Source: Nothophaeocryptopus gaeumannii
Taxonomy: Eukaryota > Ascomycota > Dothideomycetes > Mycosphaerellales > Mycosphaerellaceae
Assembly: GCA_031771865.1 (NCBI GenBank)
Contig: JASISA010000001.1
Location: 2,108,001-2,172,000 of the forward strand
Direction of reading: 5' to 3'
DNA length: 64,000 nucleotides
Part shown: positions 51,911 through 62,694 of the stretch, in pieces
Layout of the letters: each line of letters opens with the position of its first letter
Numbering within the stretch: position 1 is the stretch's first letter
Program-made: the position numbers and the translations under genes
Notes under the pieces: generated by a model
Told to the model about the DNA's origin: nothing
The model's database searches: none
Seen by the model: the letters and a program-made list of their open reading frames with translations, nothing else

Positions 51911-52553
51911 TTATACAGCTGTCGTCTTTAACCCCACGAGGAAACGAATACGCTGACGTGTGTCCATAATACTCCCCGATGGTTCCTCGCCTAATGCTCT
52001 TAGCAACTTGTCCGCGTTTGTTCGCGAGAGTCCCGCAATACTAGTAGCGTTTGCCGGAAAGTCATCGATCGGAGTATTCGTTGGCGTAAGTAGCGGTAGA
52101 AGGTCGTGTTGAGGGGAGGTAAGCTGCGAATTGGCGAGGCGAGCAAGACTATTCGCGTTGCTATTGTATAGGTAAGCTTTGGTCGTAGGTATCCGTAGCA
52201 GAACGGGTGTGTATAAGGTCGTACCCTGCAGATATACGTGCCGCTAAACGCTCTTCCATGCCTGCTAGCTGCTGCTGCATCTCTTGCCGAATCTGTTGTT
52301 GCATCTGTTGCATCTGTTGCATCTGTTGTTGCTGCATCTGATGCTGTTGCTGCATCTGTTGCTGCATCTGTTGCTGTTGCTGCTGCATCTGTTGTTCCAG
52401 CCGATTGAGAGCGGCCAAAATCGTTGCACCACCATCTACCGCCGGCAGGCTGGGAAGTCTCCTGACATTGTCCGTAATGCATTGAAGCGAATCTGCCGCC
52501 TGCTCGAAATTAGGCGGGGTAGTAGCCTTGTCGATGTACTGGTAGCAGAATGG
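51911..52553 (-). pseudogene. Frameshifted poly-Gln coiled-coil repeat-family gene
   Basis: The minus strand shows a frame after a CAATAG acceptor-like site (52553): YIDKATTPPNFEQAADSLQC, then ALNRLEQQ. A long Gln/Met tract (about 52275-52400, from CAG/ATG repeats) and LAGMEERLAARISAGYDLIH follow, with a stop at 52161-52163. Coding continues in another frame: NSNANSLARLANSQLTSPQH, ATSIAGLSRTNADKLLRALG, then TRQRIRFLVGLKTTAV to a stop at 51911. That tail looks like a small SAP-like ending of multi-copy fungal proteins. No intron bridges the shift, so I read a one-base lesion between about 52160 and 52230. No start codon is evident. Confidence 0.5.
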
Positions 52554-53584
52554 CTATTGGATACTGTCGATATCGTAATAAAGCTGATGTGTATGCTATG
52601 GGCTTATACTGCTGTTGTTGTTTATGCGTCGTTTGGTGCAATTAGAAGGTACCTCCTAGGAGACTCTGGATTGGCGAGGTAAGGGCAGCGGGAGCGGGCC
52701 GTTAGTGGAGTGTGTTGCTAGGGAAGTCGAGACTGACTTCGGAAAACCCTGCACAATATGTACGAAGTAGAGCTGATGAGCACAACGCTGCTTCTCTCCC
52801 TCGTCTACGCTATGACCGTCGCCCGTGCTCTAACCCTTTTAGCAACGTTGCTGATGCTCGATTGACTATTCGAGGCATGGTGCGAACCATCGACTTCCGC
52901 AAAGACTGGCAGACTCGAGGGCGTTCTGGGGCTTTCGCAGGCGATTTTGGGAATGATTGCATTGGCTATCTTCAGTTTGACGGCACAGATGTTGGTGGCT
53001 GGGGTGAGACAGTTGGGATTCCCGCTCTGCTGCTGATGTCGGGTTCCAGCGTCTCATTGCTTCTCGTGTCCCATGAGACCCTCCCCAACACATTTCGTAG
53101 ACTCGGCCTGCACGACACGGGCACATATCGGAGCTCTACTTCTATGACTGGCTGCCCGAAGCAGACATCGAAGCAAGACGTCCTGGATTGGTTTCGGGAG
53201 GGTGACGGAAAAACGATCCATCTCATTTGATTCTGATATATTGAATGCTGGTATGTTACAGCTCCCCGTCGTATGCTGCATGCCGCTGGCCCAAGCCTCT
53301 TCTGTGGGCTACTATGAAAACTCATTCCAATACCTCTATTCCGGTTTGCCTTCTTGCTTGCATGCATATTCCCGAAAATGCATGCTATGCCATGCTGCCT
53401 CCTCCACACAAGCAGCCCATCCTCGAATCGACCTAGATCGTGCACTGCGCAGCAATGTCTCTGGTTGCTGCTCAATTTCCGTGCCAAAGCATTTCGCCAA
53501 ATGAGTGTTCCAAACACTCGTCGGTAGTAGCACTACCCAGTAGGCATGATGATAATTTGAATGAAAGTGCCGGTCGAAGATTCT
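52554..53584. other. Intergenic, no supported gene
   Basis: A 172-codon plus frame (52712-53230) and its minus mirrors show no domain. The left ~130 bp is AT-rich and may hold the missing 5' end of the poly-Gln remnant. Confidence 0.35.
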
Positions 53585-54259
53585 TCATGGAATGGCCTTG
53601 ATGCGACCTCCACCGGCCTTTCCTTCCTTGGTGGTGGGCAAGCAGACTGATTGACCAGGCTTGAGCTTGTCGCATTGAATGCCTTTGTTCGTGTTGGCAA
53701 AAGCGTTCAGCGATACTCCATGGGCACCAGCAATGCCCCAGCATGTCTCTCCTGTGAAAGATAGAAGGTCAGCGTATGTTCTCAATACGTGTGTTGAGTG
53801 GCGAATTGGCTTACCTTTCTGCACAATAACCCTCTCATACCCCATATCGCAAGTCTGCACATGTCTCCCCGAATTCACGAACCAGAACGTAGCCAGTAGC
53901 ACAGTCAAAACCAACAAAAAGAAGGGACTGAGGTACCGCCAATCCTCGTATCTGACTTCCTTGGATACGCCGCCTGCCCCATTAAATCCAGATTGCCGTG
54001 CGGTTCCAGCATTTTCAGCACGATGAAGTCGTCCGTAGCGGTTTCCTGCTTCGCCGACCCAGTAGCTTCCATCTGTGTCGTCGCGGTAGGTGTAGACTTG
54101 TGTGTCGGCGTCGTAGCGTATCCTGGTCATGCCTTCGGGGAGGCGGGCTTCGTCCTGGTAAGGAGTCAGTAGTAAGCCATGCAAGGGAGGCGAAGTGAAG
54201 TGTTTGGGGCGACGTTGATTGGCACATACAGAATCGAGAAGCTCGTAGCGACTAGGCAT
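53585..54259 (-). CDS. Type II membrane LysM (CBM50) protein
   Basis: Three exons (54259-54230, 54154-53815, 53751-53585) give 178 residues. Residues 20-55 carry the TRIRYDADTQVYTYRDDTDG pattern that heads many fungal CBM50 proteins. One membrane helix lies at about 84-104 (YLSPFFLLVLTVLLATFWFV). The single LysM domain spans about 117-163 (YERVIVQKGETCWGIAGAHG to SVCLPTT) with cysteines at 127, 150 and 160. LysM domains bind chitin or its fragments; here it would face the lumen or exterior. Both introns (75 and 63 nt) are multiples of three and stop-free, so unspliced mRNA would still translate. Confidence 0.85.
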   Translation of the reverse strand: MPSRYELLDSVCANQRRPKHFTSPPLHGLLLTPYQDEARLPEGMTRIRYDADTQVYTYRDDTDGSYWVGEAGNRYGRLHRAENAGTARQSGFNGAGGVSKEVRYEDWRYLSPFFLLVLTVLLATFWFVNSGRHVQTCDMGYERVIVQKGKPIRHSTHVLRTYADLLSFTGETCWGIAGAHGVSLNAFANTNKGIQCDKLKPGQSVCLPTTKEGKAGGGRIKAIP

Positions 54260-54360
54260 GGTCGCTTCCGAAGCTTTGCCTGAACTAGGTGACCAAATCA
54301 TTTGCGAGTGACGGAGGCTGAAGTCAAAGTTCCCTGAGGTTCAAGGTTCTTTGGAATGTG

Positions 54361-54407
54361 TGGGAGGGTTTGTGAGGGTTTGTGAGGGTCTGTGAGGGTT
54401 TGTGAGG
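54361..54407 (+). repeat. Minisatellite, 10-bp unit x 4.7
   Basis: Nearly identical TGTGAGGGTT units run in direct tandem about 100 bp upstream of the LysM gene start, in its presumed promoter or leader. Unit 1 has one change (TGGGAGGGTT) and unit 3 ends in C. Confidence 0.85.
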
Positions 54408-55679
54408 TGAGGCAGGCGTTGAGCCCAGCGAAGTGAGCAGGCGTCAAGGGTTCTTAGGAGCTGCCCTGCTCGAAACAAGCAATTGCGTGCACGGATGGTC
54501 CTTGTGGGTTCGCGGAGATCGGCTCTGAGGTCTGTTGTGGTGTTCTGAACGAGCGCGTATTGTGAATATTGTGGATGTTGTTGGTTCCAGTGAAGGTGTT
54601 TGCTGATGAAACTGTTGATGAAAGTGTTGAAGAAGTCGTGAATGAAGTGAGAGACGCCGCCGTTGTTCCGGCCGTGGGCAGTTCGGGAGAACGATGGGGT
54701 GTCAGGAGATGTATCTGAAACCAAGGGCAAACTCCGGACTAGCCCCTGGGAGCACAGGCAGATGGCGTCAATGAATTGCGATCTTCCCCGTCCACGCGTC
54801 GTTCTTTTTATCTCAAACAACGCACTTGCTTCGAAGAGTTTTTGTTCATAGACGTCTGCACTGACTGGCTGGCTTCGAGCGCTGTTTTCTTGAAGCACTT
54901 CACGTTGTCGCAGTGCGAAAATGGAAACCGCGGTTGGTTACCATCGGGCGCCTTGCAGCTGGGTGGACGCGACACGACGCGTCACAAGCCGAGCCCTCCG
55001 AACCCAGAACTCTAATCACGACTTCATCTACATCATGAGCGAAGCAGCCGACACGAACTCCGACCGTACAGAAATTCTACTTGGCAATGGGGCATGCCAT
55101 AGCATCGTCGCTGTCGCATTTTGAGAGAGCAGTAACAGCTGGATCGCGAAACATAACCTCAGCCACCACGTCCCTGCGCGTGCACGATCACTCCAGGAAC
55201 AGACAATCCTCGCAGTCAGCTTCCAGCCTCTCAAGGAGCCCCTGATGCCTGGCGCTGCCACTCCGAACCAGTGTTCAACCGCGTACGAGACCCTGAGAGA
55301 TGATCTGGATTTGCATAGGATACGGACATTACGCTCGCATTTCAATGCCCTTCTCTCTATCTACTGAGCAGGGATCCGTCTTACGCTGTCTCCGCTGTCC
55401 CAATAAGTCATCCACTGAAGGAGCTTGGACAATGCAGACTATGGTATGCCAATTTCAATGGCAGCCAGAAAGAAAATCACAAGCAGGAATACATGTGTCT
55501 CAGTAAGACGCGACCTAACAGTGCCTGACGAGATCGCGGTTGGACGCGCCAGCTCAAACCCAGACGTGATCGAAACCACCGACGTCGAACTAGCCTGTGC
55601 TTCTACTTTCGTTGGCTCTGAAGTCTGGCCCTTGGTAGCGTGAATAAGCCCACTGGAACCCAGACTCACGATCTCGCCC
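54408..55679. other. Intergenic; includes displaced 3' coding of the wall-protein gene
   Basis: From 55679 down to 55439 the minus strand keeps coding for the wall protein's C-terminal end, but out of frame after the 22-bp duplication. It includes a hydrophobic segment (HVFLLVIFFLAAIEIGIP). 54408-55438 shows no supported gene. Confidence 0.45.
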
Positions 55680-58600
55680 TCAATAGTCTTGACTGATCCA
55701 CCAGCAGAGAGTGTCTGATCCTCCAGCAGAGAGTGTCTGATCCTCCAGGACGACGTAGCCAGAGACATCTGGATTGCTATGAGCAGTCGCCGTCATTACT
55801 ACATCCCCCAAAGTAATCAACGACGTATGGCTGTCGCCCGTGACTTTTTGCATCACATGAAATGGGACAGCGCTTGTCCCTACGACCACTGCGGAGTCAC
55901 CAATGCTGACGGGTGTGCCGGAGATTGTCGCTGACTGACCAAGTGCGTAGCTCGTTCCATCGATTACCACGCCATCGCTGACCTTCGATGCCTTGATATT
56001 ATGACCGCCGATAACGACATCGGCCACGGACGTCGCACTTGTGGGATGCGCAAGCGCAGAGGGTACTGCCATCCCACCCACAATTACCGCAGTGGATGCG
56101 ACATCGAGAATATGCCCGTCAATTGCGACAGCTCTGCCAACGGTCGCCTTGTTTCCATTGACTTCCACGTACCCCGAGTGACTGTTGATAGTGCAAGTGG
56201 CATCGCTGAGCGTGACGGTTGTGCCTGAAGCCGGGGCAGGAGCTGGAGTGGCAAATGCAACAGAAGTAGCGCCAACATGCAGGCCGTCGCCTGCTACTGC
56301 GATCGTTTGGCCTTCGACTGTGATGTCGTCTCCGTTCTGGTATGTAGTACCCTCGATCGAAACAGCCCCGCCAGCCTCTTGTACAGCAGTGAAAATGCGT
56401 GAGCCGACTGTCAACACCGCAGCCTGACTCTGTGCCTCGACCGGGTCATCACCACCGCCATGTGTTGCGTCAGTAGAGGTCGGATCATGCAATGCACCAA
56501 TAGCCGAAGCGATCGCGTCGCCGATCTTGGGTGTTGCACTGGATGCTGCTGAACCCTCTGGCGATGGTTCCATGGCCGAGACCGGTTGCCATACGGACGA
56601 AGACAGTAACAAATCTGCAATCAATGCTGCACCGTCTGTAGAAGCTTTGGGGTCGGTAGCGTCGTTTTCATTGTTCGAACTTAGCGGATGCTCCACGTGA
56701 ATCTTCGAAGCTGGATCCGCAGCGTTGGGTGCGTTGGGTGCGTTGGGTGCAGAGGCAGGGCTGTCTGTGCTGAAAGGGTCGTCGCCGTCGCTTTCTGGGC
56801 CAACAACAGAAGCTCGCGTCTCTTGCGGAGACTTACCATTTGCGCTGCCAGAAGTCGATGCAGGTTTCGCGGAAGGTGATAACGCGGGCACAGCAGTCTC
56901 TGCGGGGTCGCCTAGGCCTGCAGTGCTCTTTGGTGAAGCGGCCGTTGAGGTAGGAGCTGGTAGTACTTAGCACGAAGCAATGGAAGAGGAAGCTTGATGT
57001 ACCGGATGGAAGCGTGGCAGAGGCAGCTACATCGGCAGGCTGCAGTGCCCTTGGTGCTATAGCAGCTGGTCAGCAAGCGGCCCATGTGGTAGAAGAGTAG
57101 CGGAGGACCTACGATCATACAGTCCACCATACCATGCGCTGCAGGAAGCCCATGCGGGATCAAGAGTCTGCACCTCTGGAGGAACGGCGACGACAGGCAG
57201 GTACGGTCCCGTTCTCGCACAGGAGAAAGTACCGTTTCGATATCCGCCCGAGATGTCATACTGTAAAGAGGAGACGATACATCGTGACTGTTGGTTGTAG
57301 ACCGAGTCCGGGATTGGCTCAACCAAGTCTGTCAAGTTGAAGGACTCCGTTCTGAATCCTGTCACATAGCCGTGATATGGCGCCAATGTTACCATGCTAT
57401 ACAAGTGGTTTGAATTGACAGGTAGAATTGTGTTGCGGTATGTGCTGCCAATGCCGCTGCAGGAGTCCGAAGCGTAGAGGATGTCATAGAATATGTATAT
57501 CGTAGGCGACGTGAGTTGAATGCCTGCTTGCTGTTAGCACCGACTAGTGTTGTTGTTCGACTATTGACCTCACCATCGACTTCAACGATACTTGGCCCGA
57601 ACCCATTCCCGTGATGAGTTATGGTGGCAGTCATGGTTCCGTTTTCAACCAAAATGGCAGTCGACGGCGGCCAATAATACAGTTGGACTGTATTGCCGGT
57701 TATTGCGCATTTGTCACAGCCCAGTGTACATCCTGGCCCCAACGTTGTCGACGTGGGCCAGTCTAAGGAGGTATACCACGTGCTACCAGTTCGAATCACA
57801 GTCCGAGACCATCCAGGATCAGCTCCTTCACCGTACATGTCTGCCCGTTCAAAAAAACCCGCGCGCAAAGCGTCGCATGCTGAATCAGTGATCATTACTT
57901 GGCTGCATGCAGGCGTCGACGCTCCTACGAAGAAGGAGCTGCTCTCCACGTATGTGCTCCAGATACGCTCGCATTCTGTTAAAGCCGGCACCGCTAAAGG
58001 GAGTTTGCATGTTGGAGAAGGAGTTCCAAGTGCGGTCCTGTTGGCAGAAAGCCAGCGAGTGACTACGCTCGTGTCGGTCGTGCCCCTGCGGCTCTCCGTC
58101 CAATGCGTTACTGGGATCCATGATCCTTCGCGAGAAATCGAGCTTAGCGACGTGGAGATGGAAATCGGAAATCCTCGCTATTGTATATCGTTTCAAGGAT
58201 CGTCTGTGTGTACGCATCGTAGGGTACATAGCTACTGGTTGTCTCGTAGGGCCAAGAGGTAAAATATTCGGTGTTCAAGAACGCCGTTAAGCCGAGTGTA
58301 GAGTAAGGCTCGTCTTCGTAGAGGCTTGCTGACCAGAAGTTGCTCCACGATTGGTAGCACAGGTCCGAAAAGGTTGCATTGGTCAAATTGGGCAGGAACA
58401 CCACGTCTTGATTCAAGATACTTCCGTTGATTGGTTGAGAGAATTCCTCTTGCAAAGTGCTGTTATCAGAGGCTCTCGTAGTGTTGGGTGGGGTGGGTTT
58501 GCTGTCAGCTGTAGCTGCGGTCATCGCTGCATCATGGAATGTAGAGATGTGTTCGGACGTTGCTACGGATAACCTTCCAGAGGTCACATCGGTTTTATTC

Positions 58601-58693
58601 AGCGAATCAGAGACTGGAATTGTCGTGAAATTCCAATTAGTAGAATTGCTTGAGACCAAAGCCCCTGCTCTGAGGACTAGTAGCGTGAATGGG
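55680..58693 (-). CDS. Large wall/adhesin-type protein with beta-repeat modules, C-terminus frameshifted
   Basis: A multi-exon secreted-type protein of a fungal family with no known function. Clear exons are 57523-57113, 57056-57003 and 56956-55680. Their introns (50, 56 and 46 nt) have good donors and branch sites: 57573-57524, 57112-57057 and 57002-56957. An upstream exon runs from about 58190 to 57574. The first runs from about 58693 to 58200, with an unresolved junction between them. The N-terminal half is Cys-containing and rich in N-glycosylation sites; LYDPPRALQPADV opens a Ser/Pro linker. The C-terminal half has short beta-strand repeats (VVIDGTSYALGQSATISGTP type). A 22-bp tandem duplication (55701-55744) shifts the frame, so the last repeat and hydrophobic tail are lost. 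No clean start is seen. Confidence 0.65.
55701..55744. repeat. Exact 22-bp tandem duplication causing frameshift
   Basis: The 22-base unit at 55701-55722 is repeated without change at 55723-55744. Because 22 is not a multiple of three, the wall-protein frame switches and stops at 55680. The alternative frame continues the family-like C-terminus to 55439. Confidence 0.95.
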
Positions 58694-58734
58694 AAGGCGC
58701 GAAGAGCAGGTGATCAAATTGAACGGTATCGCAT

Positions 58735-59637
58735 TTGCAAAATTGACAGGATGAGTAGGGAAGAGACGAGTTCACGCTTGATAGCAGCGGGATAGCAGAA
58801 CATCACCGAGAAAGAATGAAATTCGTCCTGAACATTTCAGCCGCACTCTAGGCTCCAGCCGATATTGCAGGGTATCTGTCGAGCAACACGGCTGCCAGTG
58901 TTGTATGCCCGCTGCGCGCTTCGACGTGGAGCTGATCGTGACCACCCAGAAATAGGTGTTGCGCTGCAGTCGGCGCTGCAGTCGGCATTCCTGGATTGGC
59001 CCCAATCCGTGAAACCATTGCAAGTGGCTGCTTGCTCGTCAGGTACAACCGGCGCAGACTCAATGCTTGACCGAACATCTGCGGACCACAAGTATTGGGC
59101 GGCCGCAAGCTGAAAAGTCTTGTCTCGACGCGAGCATTATGTCGTGTAACAATCCTGCAAGCCCCATCTTGGCAGGCGCTCGAATTCTGGCCTTGTATCC
59201 ATCAGGCAATGCAACAGCAGACAGGAACGAGCTCAAGACGGCCAGATCGATCTGCCATCAATGGATACAGAGGATGATGTCGACTCAAAGCCTGTACGAA
59301 GGAGCCCTTCATTGAAAGCGCGTCCAGGTCTGAGCGTATCTAGCAGATGATGTTCCAAAGCAATGTTGAAGCAGCCGACGCGTCAAACCTCGCCTTGGGC
59401 TTCACAACGCGATCCCATAGACCAGACACGAGAGGGGACGCGAGCAATACGTGAGGACGAAGTGGACGGACGTTGGTGCAAAGTTGAGGATGAAGTCTAT
59501 GCGCGCCTCGGAGCCCAGGGACACCGAGCTCCGACAAACGAAACTCTAATTAAGAAGCTGGGGAATTTCCTCTGCGAAAAATCCATCTCGAGATCCAGAC
59601 AACCAACTTCTCGGCATCTACTGTACATAACGCCAAG
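58735..59637. other. Intergenic, promoter of NOP2
   Basis: About 900 bp between the wall-protein 5' end and NOP2. A short ATCGAGATCC-rich leader precedes the NOP2 ATG. No gene recognised. Confidence 0.4.
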
Positions 59638-61626
59638 ATGGGTGTCGGACGTCGCATGCAGAAGCAAGGTCCACCGCCGCCATTGGATGAGTCTCTTGTT
59701 ACGAGAAAGCGCAAGTTGGGGGCTCCCACGAATGGCGCGATCAAGAAGCAGAAGACGGTAGAAGCAAAGGAAGCGAAGAAGCCGCAGACGAATGGTGTTA
59801 AGAAAGCGGTATCCACGACATCCACGAAGGGGAAGAAGTCAAAGAAACAGCCCGAGCCCGAGCCAGAGCCAGAGTCGGACGAGCTTCTTGACGATGACAA
59901 TGCGGACCTCAGCGGCGATGCGATCGACGACCCAGATGTCATGGAAGACGAACTAGATGGAATCGCAAAGGATCTTGACTTCGATGACGACGAGTTTGAC
60001 AGCGACGCCGAGGACTTTGCCAACGCGGGCTCAGACGACGATGTGGACGTGTCGGATACCGAAAGGCCGCAGGGAAAGATGTGGTCCGATGATGAGGATT
60101 CTGACGCAGAAGAACAGCTGAATGCTGCGAACATTGCTGGGTTGTCGAGAAAATTAGATGAGCAGAGAGCACAAGAGGCGGCAGAGGCTGCGGAAGAGTT
60201 GCAAGATGGCGCAATGCAGACGAACATTGCGGCGGACATACCCGACGACGATGAGGAAGGTGGACGTCGCAGCATGCTGGCTCCAGATCTCCAGCTTCTA
60301 CGCACGCGAATAACGGAGACCGTGCGTGTCTTGACAAGCTTCAAAGAGCTGGCAGAGCCTGGAAAGAGCCGTGCAGAGTACACACAATCTCTGTTGAGGG
60401 ATATCTGCACATACTACGGCTACTCGCCATTCCTGGCAGAGAAGCTGTTCTCTCTCTTCCCACCACAGGAGGCATTGGCCTTCTTTGATGCCAACGAGAC
60501 GCCAAGACCAATGGTCATCAGGACAAACACACTGCGAACGCACAGACGAGATCTTGCGCACTCTCTCATCAACCGTGGTGTCACACTGGAGCCAGTCGGA
60601 AAGTGGTCAAAGGTTGGTCTTCAGATCTTCGAGTCGCAAGTACCTCTTGGTGCAACGCCCGAATATCTCGCCGGCCACTACATCCTGCAAGCTGCATCTT
60701 CCTTCTTGCCAGTGATGGCTCTTGCGCCTCAAGAGCACGAGCGAGTGTTGGATATGGCCGCTGCTCCCGGCGGAAAGACGACACATCTCGCAGCATTGAT
60801 GCGGAACACCGGATGCATCATCTCAAATGATGCCAGCAAAGATCGTGCGAAGGGTCTGATTGGTAACATTCACCGATTGGGTGTCAAGAATACGATTGTG
60901 TGCAACTACTCAGCGCTGGAATTCCCGAAGGTGATGGGTGGCTTCGATCGGATCTTGCTCGATGCGCCCTGTTCTGGAACTGGTGTCATTGCAAAGGATG
61001 CCAGTGTGAAGACTAACAAGACGGAAGCCGATTTCTTGAAACTACCACATTTGCAGAAGCAACTCCTGCTGGCCGCTGTCGACTCTGTCAACCACGCAAG
61101 CAAGACTGGTGGATTCATCGTCTACTCGACGTGTTCCGTCACTGTCGAGGAGAACGAGCAGGTCGTTCAGTACGTGCTCAACAAGCGGCCTAATGTCAAA
61201 CTCGTACCTACCGGTCTAGTATTCGGTAAGAAAGGCTTTGTCAAGTATCAGTCCAAGCGCTTCCACCCAAGCATGAAGGAGACGAGACGTTACTATCCAC
61301 ATGCCTACAACGTTGATGGATTCTTTGTCGCCAAGTTCAGAAAGACCGGCCCCACACCAGCGAATGCTGTTCGCGCGCAAGGTAGTGCAGAGGCGAAGAA
61401 ACAAGAAGTCAATGGTGTTTCAAGGGAAGAAGAGATCGTCGTGGAAGAAGATGTGGTGGATGGCGCTGAGGAGGCAGATGATGATGACTTTGGCGGATTT
61501 GATGATGACGAGGACCAGAAGATCATCGAGAGGAATCTCAAGAAGCAAATCAAGAGAAAAGGATTGGACCCGAGAGCGACCAAGTCAAAAGCCGTACAAA
61601 GCTTGACAAAGACAAAGGCGAAATGA
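59638..61626 (+). CDS. NOP2: 25S rRNA (cytosine-C5) methyltransferase NOP2
   Basis: A nucleolar SAM-dependent m5C methyltransferase needed for 60S ribosome assembly. 662 residues from a single exon, starting MGVGRRMQKQGPPPP, which is characteristic of the family. An acidic, Lys-rich disordered region (about 20-215) precedes the catalytic NSUN core (about 225-565). The SAM-binding motif VLDMAAAPGGKTTHLA, the motif DAPCSGTGV with its cysteine, and the second catalytic cysteine in YSTCSVTVEENE are all present, as is KRFHPSMKETRRYYPHAYNVDGFFVAKFRK. A Lys-rich tail follows (about 630-662). Confidence 0.97.
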   Translation: MGVGRRMQKQGPPPPLDESLVTRKRKLGAPTNGAIKKQKTVEAKEAKKPQTNGVKKAVSTTSTKGKKSKKQPEPEPEPESDELLDDDNADLSGDAIDDPDVMEDELDGIAKDLDFDDDEFDSDAEDFANAGSDDDVDVSDTERPQGKMWSDDEDSDAEEQLNAANIAGLSRKLDEQRAQEAAEAAEELQDGAMQTNIAADIPDDDEEGGRRSMLAPDLQLLRTRITETVRVLTSFKELAEPGKSRAEYTQSLLRDICTYYGYSPFLAEKLFSLFPPQEALAFFDANETPRPMVIRTNTLRTHRRDLAHSLINRGVTLEPVGKWSKVGLQIFESQVPLGATPEYLAGHYILQAASSFLPVMALAPQEHERVLDMAAAPGGKTTHLAALMRNTGCIISNDASKDRAKGLIGNIHRLGVKNTIVCNYSALEFPKVMGGFDRILLDAPCSGTGVIAKDASVKTNKTEADFLKLPHLQKQLLLAAVDSVNHASKTGGFIVYSTCSVTVEENEQVVQYVLNKRPNVKLVPTGLVFGKKGFVKYQSKRFHPSMKETRRYYPHAYNVDGFFVAKFRKTGPTPANAVRAQGSAEAKKQEVNGVSREEEIVVEEDVVDGAEEADDDDFGGFDDDEDQKIIERNLKKQIKRKGLDPRATKSKAVQSLTKTKAK

Positions 61627-62160
61627 AAATTGCAGCAATGAGGCTTGTACAACATAATTGAAACGTGCCGAATGTTGGCGCACCAGCACTTTGCTTGGCA
61701 TATAAAGGCGGATTTCCGAGCCATACACTACACCTTGACGACCTCACACACTCACACCCACTCACAATTCCCACGTAACTGGTCGCACATCAGTCTGCAA
61801 GGTAGTTGCGCATGGCGATCCTCGGCTGCCTTATATTCTGACTGGCGAGGCTCCGCATGTGGCGTTCACACCAATAGCAGCCGAGCGTGGGTTGAGTGAA
61901 TGAAAACGATGATCTAATCTGATCAGCTTGAAGGTGGAAGTATATGGAAAAACTTCTGCGTGGTGGGCAACTGAGGCAGCGACGAGATAGAAGCTCCGCA
62001 GTAGAGCTTACAAGCTAGTCTCGTGGAGCTTTGCTGGAGTGGGTGGTCAAGAGCGCTATCGGGGATCCCAGGGACGTGAGAAAGTCAAAACCGCCGGATT
62101 GGAACGACATTACTCACGACTTTCAACTACTTCGAGATTGATCATTCATTGTTTGGAAAG
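61627..62160. other. Intergenic, no gene recognised
   Basis: 3' flank of NOP2 and upstream region of a small ORF. It contains a short CACTCACA-type repeat stretch at 61745-61770. Confidence 0.4.
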
Positions 62161-62400
62161 ATGGATCTCCTCACACTCATCATCACCATGCTGGCCGCGT
62201 GGGCGACGGCCATGCTCATACCGCTCAAGTCGAGAACTCATGCGAGGATTCCCAAGGCATCTCGAAGGGTCCGCTTTGACCTGGCACCAGAGAAAAACAC
62301 GTCGTCATTACCAAAGAAGAAGACGTTACTTAGGCACATGAGTTTGTCGAATTTGCGACATTCGCACAAGCAGCCTGGAGATCAATGCCTGTGCCAATGA
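62161..62400 (+). CDS. Small single-pass membrane ORF, 79 residues
   Basis: The ATG at 62161 opens MDLLTLIITMLAAWATAMLI, one predicted membrane helix, followed by a basic Ser/Lys/Arg-rich tail (SRTHARIPKASRRVRFDLAP) and a stop at 62400. Its size and layout fit small ER or mitochondrial membrane proteins, but no homologue is recognised. The frame could be chance. Confidence 0.35.
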   Translation: MDLLTLIITMLAAWATAMLIPLKSRTHARIPKASRRVRFDLAPEKNTSSLPKKKTLLRHMSLSNLRHSHKQPGDQCLCQ

Positions 62401-62694
62401 TAGAGCTCACCGGAGACAACGGGAGCCGAATGACAATCCTGGTCGGGATTTCGAATGAATTCTGGACAACGGAAAGTTTGCTGTGGAAGATGCAAGAAAC
62501 GGATGCTCAACGTACCAGACAGCTGCCCGGCTTTCATATTTCATTAGACACTTGACGGGATTCTTTCTTTGACGCGCAGCACCCGGGCAAACAAATGGGA
62601 GAACCTGGAAGGCAAAGCCTAGAAATATATCAACGCGCTCAGACCCACTTGCAAATTCTCTCCAAACCAATTCGGACACGAGTGAAGAACGAAA
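62401..62694. other. Short intergenic interval
   Basis: 294 bp with an A-rich leader before the next ATG; nothing else is seen. Confidence 0.4.

Noticed and set aside
52712..53230. 172-codon plus-strand frame
   Set aside because: No domain, and the mirrored minus frames are of similar length.
56957..57002. Frameshift in the wall protein Ser/Pro linker
   Set aside because: A 46-nt GT-AG intron with GTACAT donor, GCTAAG branch and TACCAG acceptor restores the frame, so no lesion is needed.
57780..57815. AGTTCGAATCAC as a tRNA T-arm
   Set aside because: It lies inside a clear wall-protein exon and has no stem partner or upstream A-box.
33939..61626. Physical linkage of tRNA- and rRNA-modification genes (MTO1, RMP1, NOP2, ELP3) as a functional cluster
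   Set aside because: They are far apart, on both strands, and separated by unrelated genes; coincidence is the simplest reading.
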